From Lates calcarifer (taxonomy: Eukaryota; Chordata; Actinopteri; Centropomidae): a stretch of DNA of 64,000 bases. The position numbers and the translations under genes were made by a program. Numbering within the stretch: position 1 is the first letter of the stretch; every line of letters starts with the position of its first letter. This document shows positions 1-11,300 of this stretch, piece after piece. The notes beneath the pieces were generated by a model that saw only the letters and a list, made by a program, of their open reading frames with translations, made no database searches and was not told where the DNA came from. Location of the stretch: contig NC_066838.1 of the NCBI RefSeq assembly GCF_001640805.2, positions 3,875,101-3,939,100 on the forward strand. Reading direction: 5' to 3'.

Positions 1-170
1 CAGATCCATGGAAGCCCCACCATGCAACCCACAGGACCCAAAGAATCTGCTGCCAATGTCCTGGTGCCAGACACCACAGGATGCCCTGAGAGGTCCTGTG
101 TCTATACCCTGATGGGTCAGTGCTGTTTTGAAGGCATGACCTACACAATAGTAGGGAGGTGGTTTTATTG
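1..170 (+). repeat. Dispersed teleost repeat fragment cut by the window edge
   Basis: The block CCACCATGCAACCCACAGGA to CTACACAATAGTAGGGAGGTGG matches, from memory, a very common fish repeat that usually continues into a GTGGCTGATCGGTGT end. Here that end is replaced by AT-rich DNA after about 170. A short piece resembling the opposite-strand end of the same repeat (TATACACTGGTCAGCCACAA) is at about 1905-1925. The class is not known to me. Confidence 0.55.
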
Positions 171-2230
171 TATAATTACTCTGTAAAAAATTATTAAAGT
201 TATCAAGTATCAAAAGTGAAAGTAGTTCCACAGACAAATATATTTCCTGATATTATTAAATTATTAAATATTATATTATTACATATTATTATCATATCAT
301 TGAATATGCCTGTATCAGATTGTCTTGCCCCCTCCAATGATAAATGTGCTCTTAAGATTATAAATAGGGAAAGAAGACAAAACAAAGTTGTGCTGCATAA
401 TGTGAAATATTTTTGTGTCTATTTCAGAAAAGTATCATTAAATCAGTGGTGTAAGTAGATGTTATGACAAAATGTCTCTCTGACATGGTTTCCTGTCTAC
501 ATTTAGATGAGATTAGGTCACACCTTGCTTGTTATTTGTTAAGATTTGGGGTCCCCTTATTTATTATATCATGAGCAAAGGAATTTGGCTGGAACTAAGT
601 AGTGTATATTTGTTTGTGTGCCACACTGTGCGGCTGCATGCATAATTTATTTGAACTGCTTAAGGTTTTTAAATCATGCTCATTAGACATCATTGGACTG
701 TGACAGTGAATGGAAAGTGTCAGGCATGATGGACAATTCCATTTGAGCAGCTACGGCTGCCAGATATGCACAATGGCATATCTTAGTATGCATGGACAAT
801 TATTCACTACAGTAGAAACGTTTTGACTGTATCCCCATTGCAATACACTCCGTAGGTTCATCGAGTGAGGATGGGGGTTTTTTGACGTGTGTCTTTTTTT
901 TTTCTCCAAAAAAATTAAGAAAAAATCATATGTTGTGCAGTGTGTGCAAATATGCTCATTGCTACAAACAGAATCAAATATGACTCACGAGTTACATCTG
1001 AGTTATTTGGTAAAAAGTGTACTTTTTTACTTTATATTGTAGTATTTGTAAAGCAACCTCAGGAAATATAATAAGTAAATCAAATATAATTACCCATTTA
1101 ATCTAATTATCGTAATGTTATTCAAAATTTTAAAAATGTCCGGGTTCGTCTGTTGAGAAAGCCAGACATTTACTTTTTTAATCACTATCAGAGCTTTTTA
1201 TAGTTTCTAGATGCTTTTAGATAACAGGTAGCAGGAGGATGGTAGTTTTTCTTTCTTTTTTTTCTCAGTAAAATAATCTTTCCTTTCTAAGAATATTAAT
1301 AGCTTGACATTTCTCTAATGTGAGTTGACATTTGGCTCCCTTGATGACTGCGAAGTGTGTTGCTTCTTAGAACTAAGTCATTTTATTTAGGGACCTGTTC
1401 TCAGATGTCAGGATTGCTGGAAGAGTCTGATACTTAAAATAACAACTTTGTTTTTAAAGACTGATGCTCTGAAAGGTTCCCCATCATATTAACCATACTG
1501 GTATCAATTTTAAGATAACGCTAAAATATGTTGTCTGCTATTTGTAGTGGCAGTGATTAAGATCTCTGTTCAAATACAGCTAAAGGTCGTAGATTTTGTA
1601 GTTGATTCAGTCTTATTTCTTATTTAGAATATTTTATTTTTTAGTTTTAGGATATTCATACCATGAGTTTATAATTACATTGTTAAGGATATACCTCTTT
1701 CTCTGCTAGATAAACTAACCATTTTTATTAATGGTAAATTTAATTTACTTAATTAATATCCCTCTGTATAGCCATGTTGCCAAAGAAATAATTGTGATCT
1801 TACCAAAAACAGAGACATGTTAATCAGATGCAACAACAAAAAACTGGAACTTAGTGACATTAGACTTGTGTGTTGCATCATGTGGTGTGGCGTCTCCCCC
1901 AGAATATACACTGGTCAGCCACAACTTCTAACCAATTTCTGGTTTTAATGTTGTTTCTTGGTTACTGCATGCAAGTGTCTGCATTGTAAAGAATAACATA
2001 TACAACCTGTCCAGTTCAGAAAAACATTTCTGAAAATGCATAATGCATGTCAGCTGTAAATCTTGATAAAACTTTTTTATACTTATTGTTTGTAAATATT
2101 CATTGATATATGTACATAAAGTTTGGCAGGTTTGTGAGTTGTCTGTCATTCCAGACAGAATTTGTTAATCTAATTCTGCACCACTTGCATGCATGTAGCA
2201 GCTCATATCCATTTTTGGTGGGCACATCCT
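171..2230. other. AT-rich intergenic region upstream of the SRCR gene
   Basis: No exon-like open frame, conserved protein signal or RNA gene is visible. Short T and A runs are frequent. A repeat-end fragment sits near 1905-1925. Confidence 0.6.
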
Positions 2231-2234
2231 TGGC

Positions 2235-2243
2235 AATATAAAG
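2235..2243 (+). promoter_or_regulatory. TATA box of the SRCR receptor gene
   Basis: The sequence AATATAAAG lies about 52-60 bases upstream of the start codon of the signal-peptide exon. A transcription start 25-30 bases downstream would fall near 2262-2272 and give a 5' UTR of only about 25-30 bases. No CpG-rich promoter is visible, which fits a tissue-restricted gene. The placement is inferred from spacing only. Confidence 0.55.
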
Positions 2244-2293
2244 CTGAGCAGATCATTCTCCTGCCTCACTCTCCTCAATAGTCATGAGCTGTG

Positions 2294-2351
2294 ATGATGT
2301 GGTTCTTCCTCCTTCTCCTCTCTGCTCACACTGAATTGGTGTTCTTACAAG
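2294..2351 (+). CDS. SRCR gene exon 1: signal peptide
   Basis: Two consecutive in-frame ATGs (2294 and 2297) open a short hydrophobic leader, M-M-W-F-F followed by L-L-L-L-S-A-H-T, a typical cleavable signal peptide. The exon ends in phase 1, matching the next exon. The donor reads CAAG|GCAAGT, a GC donor with an otherwise perfect consensus; no GT donor in the right phase is nearby. An out-of-frame ATG at 2284 precedes the start. Confidence 0.72.
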
Positions 2352-5300
2352 GCAAGTTACAACTATTTTCTTTTAGATTTCACTCTATATTTGTGAGAAG
2401 TTAAAACTGAACCATGGTTTGTCTTATTGACAGATTTTGAGGAAAGAAAAAAATAATCTTAATTTTAAAAAAGTTTATAACCTCTCCATAAAGTATATTT
2501 AACTCAAAGATATCTATTTTTAGAAGGCAAGCACATACAAGTTCTACAGGAAATGTCTTGCTCAACCTAAAAATGTATTATTTCCTCAAGTTAAAAGCAC
2601 CAGTGAAAAGTGGCTTTCTGTGAACAGCACAGTGGTAATTAATGTCAGTGTAACACCAATGTTTAGTCATGAAAGAAAACAGGGTGATCAGAAAGTTTTA
2701 GTATTTGCTCAGAGCAAATTTTTGATAATCCTACAGTGCCACAATAGTTATTCTTACAGGTTTGTCAGCATCAACACTGGACTAGTCTGCTTAAGTTTGG
2801 CATATTTTCATGTTCTGTTGATGATAATAATAATAATAATAATAATAATAATATACAATATATAATAATAATGATGATTATGTCTTAAAAATCGGGATTT
2901 AAGAGGCTTCTTGTGGAATCTGTGAGCACTGTTTCAGTTTTTAAGAAGAAAGTAATGAAAATAATGCCACACATCTTCTGTCTGACAAGTATCTATATCA
3001 AGTCTCTTTATATAGATGTTACATCATAATCTAAAAACCTGTGTATTATTATTTTCTTAATTACTTGATGTTTTATAAAATGAATGTAGAGCAATTAGGT
3101 GATATTTGAATCAATTCTAAAGAAATCGTAAAGTGTTCTAGACTATGGATAAAACAGTTATCAATAAGATGCAGTGAAATATTCTTATATATTTTTGGTG
3201 AAACCTGCAATTATGGATGATTTTTAATGAATTTTAAAACTATAGAGTCAATGTAGCACCACCGTCAGGAAAAATGTTCCCATGGTCCATTTCCAGATCT
3301 GGCCACTGTGCAAAGACAGAAGGAAGACAAAGTCGAAAACAAAAGAACTGTATTGGTTTGTAATTTTCTAGTAATTTCCTAATTAGTGGAAGATATAAGA
3401 GATTGTCATTATAATCATAAAATCATAAAATAAGCATTTGTGTTTCTATTATATAATATCTTTCATTTATAGGGAAAAAAATGTGTTTGACTGACTTGTG
3501 AGTTGATAAGTGGAAACACATGAAATTCAAAAGAAAAAAAAGAATACAAAATATGGAAACATATAACCCATCAAATCTATTTACACACTTCTATAAACCT
3601 TGTACTATGTGCCCAGATAAGCACCGGCTGATTCTAGAAGGTAAAGACAACCCGTGTGAGGGCCACGTTAAAATCTACCATAAAAACCAATGGGGCTACG
3701 TTGGAGATAAAAATTGGAACAGGACCACTGAAGAAGTGGTGTGCAGAAGCACTCACTGTGGGAAACCTGAGGACAATGCAACAGAAAACGTGCTACGGCC
3801 CATTAAAAGCAAAGTGTGGCTCAATGAAGTGAGATGCAGTGGACATGAGAAACATCTGGAGGAGTGTGAATATCTTGGTCCTGGATGGGGCATCAGCGTC
3901 TACCGAAAGGAAACTGTGAAAAAGATTAAATGTTCAAGTGAGTCTGAACTTAATCCATAATATTGAAAATAACATGATAATGATGATATTGGCTGTTTTT
4001 AATTTTGTTTGTTATGGTCTGTTACTTGTTCTTTCTCTTCTAGATAAGATCAAAATAAGCCTGGAAGGATCTCGATGTGCAGGAGTTGTCCAGTATGCAA
4101 TAGATGAGAAAACACCGCCAGGTTACTTTTGTGCTGACAGTTGGGGTAAGAGTTAACATCACATGCAGTACACTTCAACAAGATTCCATCTTTCTAGATG
4201 CTAGCAGTAGTACAAATGAAGTAACCAAAGTGGAGTATCTCAGAGTGGGATGGCTCTGACATGAGTATTACTGAGCAACTATGTAAAAATACTCCATTAC
4301 AAATAAAAGTCCTTCATTCAGAATTCTACTTCAGCAAATTGCAAAAATAAAATCAAATAAAAAATAGCCCTGTTACTCATCTATCCTGTCTTTATTTTGT
4401 TAATACTGACGCTTCTTGTATTTAATGTGCATTCTCATTTTCTGCTGGATTATCAGGTACATAAAACATCCATTAGTCTTTAACAGTTCAACAGTTTAAA
4501 GCAACTTTACTGTTTGATCTTGATTTTAAAAAATGAATTAAATGAATCAGTTTGTTTGTTTGTTTGTTTTTGTTGATATTTGCCAGCTTCTACCACTTTT
4601 TTCGATCATCAATACTACTGCTATCAGCACTGTGAAATGTTTACTATCATGATAATGATCATTAACCACCGTCTGTATGATTCTTCTCACATAAAGGTAA
4701 AGATGAATACAATTTTTTGTGTGGAAAACTCGGATTGTGGTAAATCCAAGGAGATTAATGTACATCAATGGATGACTTGGAAAGAATTGGGAAACCAGAT
4801 GATGAAAATTGATTGTACAAACATTACACTGGATAAAAATGAAACTATTCTTTGGTCGGTGTGTAACTGGGAAAGAAACGTGCCAAGATCCTGCTTCTGT
4901 CATATGCACAGGTAACACACACACTTACATCACATTTATGTAAAAAGTTTAATTAATGGTTGCAACATGCTGTATCAGTCAATTAAGATGGTGCATTGGT
5001 TCATTTAAACAGGTCATGAGAGACTGCAGCTCAAAGGAGATGCATCAAATGTCTGCTCTGGTCAGCTGGAAACAGAGGAGAATGGCACGTGGAAATCTGC
5101 TGAAAACATCACAACCCCGGCTAGTGAATGGTGTCAGAGAATGAACTGTGGTACCAAGAACAGTCACGTGGGAACAAATCTGACTTGCACAGGTAATTTA
5201 GTTAATACATATCCAACAACATCATTTCCATAAACAACCTCAAAGCAACACTTTTTTGTGATGTCTTCAACTGAAAAACAGTCTTTCAAGCCAAATATTT

Positions 5301-8300
5301 TATACACCCACTGTCCTGAACCAGCTGAAAGTCTAAATCATGATATCAAAAACACTTACCTATTTCTGTTCTCCACAGACAATGTTACCGTTGTTCTGAA
5401 GGATAATAATAAATCCACCAAGTGCTATGGTGAAGTTCACATTAATAAAAATGGTAAAGATTATGCTGTGTGTGGCTCCACCTGGTCTAAGAAGGAAGCT
5501 GAAGTGGTTTGCAAGGAGCTGGGCTGCGGAAGAGTGAGTTTTCAGTATCAGCTTTCAGTAGCAGTTAAAATAAATTGTTTAATGCAGGCCTGCTTAACTT
5601 TTACTGAACAGCTGCCACCATGGCCACCAGTTATGATTAAAGAATAATGCTAAACAAAAATGTAGTTGAGAACAGTCAAAATTCAGTCAAACTGATTTAG
5701 AAATGTTGGTTACACAGAAATATCTATATAAAGTTTGCTAATATTAGCTAACATTTGTCACCAGAAGCTAATGGACGTACAGTAACAGCAAAACCCCTAT
5801 GAGTGTCAAACTAAGCAAGGATGTCATTGTGTTTCAGATTATTATTTATTACTTATTATTACTTTTCAGTCATAAGAGGGCGATCTTTTTTCTCTCAACT
5901 TTCAAAAGCTATGTAATATCACTTTAAATATCTAAATTAATAGTTTGGTATTTTGTAAAGTATGCTTAGTCACATTCTCACTGAGAGCTCAGTGAAAACA
6001 TTGAAACTATTCTCACGCAACATGAAATTGAACTCGATTGTTATTATTATCATTATTGTCATTATTCTGTTAGTTTCTCTGTAACTTACTGTGTCACTCA
6101 GAGTTTCCTGTCCAGCATAAACTAATGATATCATATCCAGGCCATAATAAGTACTTTCTTCTAGGTTATTGACCACAGTCCACAATCCACATCTTTACAA
6201 GTGATAATGGACAATGTGAATTGCTTAGGCAATGAGTCCTCACTGTGGCACTGTCGGGCCAGGCATCTTGGCAAAGATACACACAGGTGTTCATCCATCG
6301 CTTACGTAGTCTGTTCAGGTGAGACATAGCAGTGATCATGTCCTGATAGTCTCTTACTGTTATTTGTAATGACAATTCTGAGTTTCAAGATTTAGAAGAA
6401 ATACCTGGTCAAGACACTATAACTTTACTTTCTCATTATTGTGGAGGCAAAAAATGTGATAACTAGGTGATGTTATGTTGTATATCAAATTATGAGTTAT
6501 GAGTTATATCTGCCCAAAGACATGCAGTAAGTTTTTTTTTATTTTTTTTATTTTCTATGTATCCCATGTTTGACAGTTGCTTTGTTGTCATGGTACAGAG
6601 AGCCTAAATGCGAGACTGGTAGACGGCCCTGGAAAATGTGCTGGGAGAGTTGAGATCCAGTACAAGGGCCGATGGAGACAAGTTCGTAAAGATTCTGAAT
6701 GGACAGACGACAATTCAAACAGTGTCTGCAAAGAGATGGAATGTGGCAAAATGCGAAAATCCACCGGTCCTGGAAAGTTCAGCCAGGGTTCTGGTGATTT
6801 CCTCTCTAATCCTGTCAAGTGTAATAAAGATGCCAATAATATATCTGCATGCGATATAGAGATAGAGAGAAGTACAGCTGTGGGCAATAATGAAGCAGTG
6901 GGAGTAATCTGTGAGGGTGAGTATTTTTTGTTTGCTTCTTTGTTTGTCTGTTTTAGCCTTAGATCCTCAGTTATTGTATATGATTATCATCCTCCAATTC
7001 CATGCTGTCACTTACAGTAGAGTCGTGTATAAAGGCACTCAAGACCTTGAATCTGTCCTCCATATTTGTCTTTCAAATGAAGATGGAAAGTTTAACAAAA
7101 CAAATCAACATGACCATCTCAGTGTATAAGAGACAAAAATATCTAGATAAAACATTATTGAAGTTTTACCCCATATTTGTTATCCCTTTAATGGTTTCAC
7201 TCAGTAAGAAACAAGTAAATAATTTTGAAAAAAAAAAACAAGCTGTACCTGCAAACACATTTAATTATAAATAGATAAAACTGCCATTTTTGACCATCAA
7301 AAATGTTTTTAGAATTCTTTTTGCAAATTTATTAAAAATCAAAAAGAAAATCTTTACAACACAATAAAGTGTCAAAAGTGAAGGGGTCTGAATATTTTCT
7401 GATGCCACTGCAAATGCAGGCTGTAAATAATGACCTGCAAGATGCAGGGGGGACTTCACTCAGGTGATAATTCTCAATTCAAGTGACAGTTTAGGGGATC
7501 AAAATCAACCTGAAATGACCAAAAGCTATAAAAAAATATTATCAAAACATTATGCTGGTTTAAGAATTCTTAGCCTTTTCTATTAATTGGCATTTCAGTG
7601 GACAAAATCATCTTTTTAAAAATTTTGCCTGTTGGTTTGGTTTTTGGTGCTTACTTAGAGCCTTTTTTTTCAGTCTCTGACACTAAACAGTATAAACAAA
7701 ATATACTCGCCACCAAAAAGAAGCCAGCTGAAACATTATTCCTCTTTGGCAATATCCCTTAAAAAAATGGTTTCAATAAAATATGATCAAGAGTTTTTTG
7801 TTGAAATTTAAAACTATATCTCACCTAGAACATCAGTTTTTATTGAGTTCTGTTGATTTTAGTGAAGACAAGGCCATCGCAATCCCAATACTAATTTAGT
7901 TCTTTGTCCTTTTCAGATCATAAGGTGATATTTCTGGAAGGAAATAATTCCTGTTCTGGCAAGGTGGTGATAGAGCATGGCGATACCAGCTACTGGCTCT
8001 CTGGGTCTAATAATACATGGAACAGTGTGTCAGGAAAAATAGTGTGCCAGCAGATACACTGTGGGAATTTCGTCAACTTTAGCACAGTTCCTGCTGAAAA
8101 GGAGAGAAGCATTTGGTCTGAATCTTACTACTGCTCTGACCCCACCACCAGATCTCTGTTTGAATGTAAAAATGAGTCATCTAATGCCAGTGACCGTATT
8201 GCAACTGTAACCTGTTCAGGTAATGTGAGGCACTGCTGAGACGTACAAATTGAATTGAAAATATATCTTTTACTCATCATGGCACTCATTTAGTCTGTCA

Positions 8301-11300
8301 CTGGTTGTCCTGTGATCCATTTTGGAGAGGCTGATGTATTGAACTATTTAACACTATGCTACACAAAACGATCTGATAGGGGCCACTAACATTGCCTTAC
8401 AGGGATACAAGGATACCATGACATCACATGACAACTTCCTCATCCCTTTTGCATTTTTTTCTCACAACAGGAAATAAAACTGTAAGCCTGACCGAGACGT
8501 GTTGGGGTAATGTTAAGGTTTGTTTTGGAGGGAAATGTGGAGGTGTGTGTGCAGACTCCTGGACAAAAGATTTGTCTGAGTTGCTGTGTAAAAGCCTTGA
8601 CTGTGGAAATACAGTCCTATCTGCCACCAAAATGCATGACAAAACGATGCAGTGGATCTTCAAAAGTTTGCACCCTACCAATCAGACTACCAACCTGAAC
8701 CAGAGCAGCATTGTTCTGAATGATACAAACATCTGTACACAAAAGGCAGCCTATGTTGTTTGCTCAGGTAATTCTTTTTTTATTTTTTCAAATGCGCATG
8801 TTCTGAAAAATATATATCTAAAATGTTATCATTTTAAATACTAGAATTACTGTAAATAGAATGTTAACATTCATTCTTTAGGTGTAATTGAATGCCTCAT
8901 AGAGTCCTACCACTTCAAAATGTCCCTTATTAACTTTCCCAAGGAGGTGATATTTTTTGTTTTATCTTCAAGTTTGCTAGGTATTTAGCTGAACAGATTA
9001 AAGTGAAATCAGGAGAAATTAGGCCTTATGCCTTGGTGATCTGCCAAGACAAACCTAAATGATTTCTCAAAACAGTTAAGTGTTTTGTTTTCCACCCTAA
9101 CAATTAAAAAACAATTAAACAACAAAACCTTTTTTTTTAATTCTTCAATTTCGTAAAATTGTATGTAACAAATTTATTTATAGAATGAATAACTTAAATT
9201 CTTCTTCTTGTTGTTTCAATACAGCTCTTTTTTCATAATTTTTCTAAATTCCTAAAGGTGTGAACTACTTGATATAAAGTAAGACTCTTGAACACAACAA
9301 AAACAAAAGTTATGTGAAACAAGCAGATATTAATTAAATTAAACATAGCAGGCTTACATTCCTAAAATTCATTTTATCAAAACTGACACTGACCCAGATT
9401 CTCTAGTGGTTTGTTTTATTAAAAAAAAAAAAAAAAAAAAAAAAAGAGAGAGAGTTTCTAGAGTTTCTAAATCTGTCTTTCTTTGTTGTAACAGGAAGTG
9501 TCAAGCCCCAATTTGATACCCCCAGAGACAAATGTGTTGGAAATGTGGTGGTTTCCTTTGAAGACCAGTGGCTCCCGGTTTGCACGAATGCTCTTCAAAA
9601 CAAACAAGAACAAGATGCCATGTGTGAGGCTCTGGAATGTGGTCAGGCTGTCAAGATGACTGGCTATTTTGGACCTAAACCAGGAAATAAACCTTTCATT
9701 TCAGAACTACAGTGTTCTTCAACTGAAAAAATGTCATTAAAATCATGTAACAAGATCACTGCTAAGACAAGTACCTGCACTCCTGCTGTCCTCCAGTGCA
9801 ACAGTATGTATAAGAATTTTCATAATTATCACTATACTTCACCAATCCACCTAATTTCAGCATAACTTTAAAGTTATTTTGTTTATCCATGACAAATGTG
9901 CAAGATTTACTGTTAGCTTTGTGGAGGATCACAGTGTGACAACTAGCTGCAAAGATGCAAATATCTCCGTCTTTGAAATCCTGCTAATACCGTTATGTTT
10001 TGTGAGTTTTGCATTTCTTGAATCATGTCTCACTTGTCCCCTGCTGTTTATCTTAGAGTGGAAAAAGATGACAGTCAGTGAGACCTGCAGTGGAATTGTA
10101 GTTGTTCACTCAAATGAAAACCGGGGTCAGGTTTCCTTTGATGGCTGGACAAACACTGATGGGGACAGGCTTTGCAAGGATCTGGAATGTGGCAGCGTCA
10201 AGTCAAATCAGAATTACAGTACATCGGAGAAGCATTCCGTCTGGGGCAAAACCTTCAACTGCACATATCAAAATAATACAGAAAACATCTGGGACTGTGA
10301 AATGCAAAACTCATCCTCACAGCAGCTACTCTCAATTGACTGTCGAGGTAAAATTTACTTTTGCAGGATTGCTGTTGTTCTTTGCAGTTGCATTGGAAAT
10401 CACTTTAAAGTGGGACAGGACACATAAACAGTGTCTAAAAAACTATGAAATATTTCATTTTTACAGATACAACAGAACCTCGCCTCTTCACAGTCATTAT
10501 TGTTGGCCTTAAATAAGGAAATAGAGAAGATACCCCTGTCATGTTGGTATACTAAATATGAAGCTACAGCAAACAGCTTAGCATAGCATAATGACATAGG
10601 GAATACAGGAAGGATGGAAAACAGCCAGCCAAAGTCAAAAATGATGACGAAAATCAGATTTCTCCTTTCTGCTACTACTACTACTATTTTAATATTTGAC
10701 TTTCTTATTTAATTTCTGTCCTCCCTAGATAAGCCCAGGGTCACCCTGTCAGAGAAATGTGGTGGTGCAGTGATGATAAATGAAATTCAAGTGTGTGACA
10801 CTCACTGGAAAAAAGAATATTCAGATATGATTTGCCAAGAACAGAACTGTAGCAATGCTCTTCACTTCTCCACCACGGGCCCCCAGCCTGATCCAGCTAC
10901 TGATTACTACCATGTCAGTTGTGATGACTACCATCATGAACTTGGCCAGTGCAAGAGAGTCAAGGGAAAGTGTGCTGGAAAATTGGTGTCTGTTAATTGT
11001 GTTGGTAAGTGTGTGTATGTACTTTCTTTACCATCAAAGATGTAGAGTCTCCATCTAATTCTACTGTCACCCTGTCTGAAGAAATGTCATTTTATTATTT
11101 CACAAATAAGCCAAATCCACTCTCCAGGGCTTTAACATCATGTCCATCCACAACAGTGTTCACTTTGTGACATTAGCTTTTACAAATTTTGAATTTGTAT
11201 TAAAGGAAAGGGAGTACACATTCTTTGTTATTTTATGCTGAGATTTAGATTATAAATTCAACTTCAATGTATCACCCATAACTAGGGTACAATTAGCTTA

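Noticed and set aside
4547..4924. 125-codon minus-strand open frame
   Set aside because: Antisense to SRCR exon 4 and its intron; no protein signal of its own.
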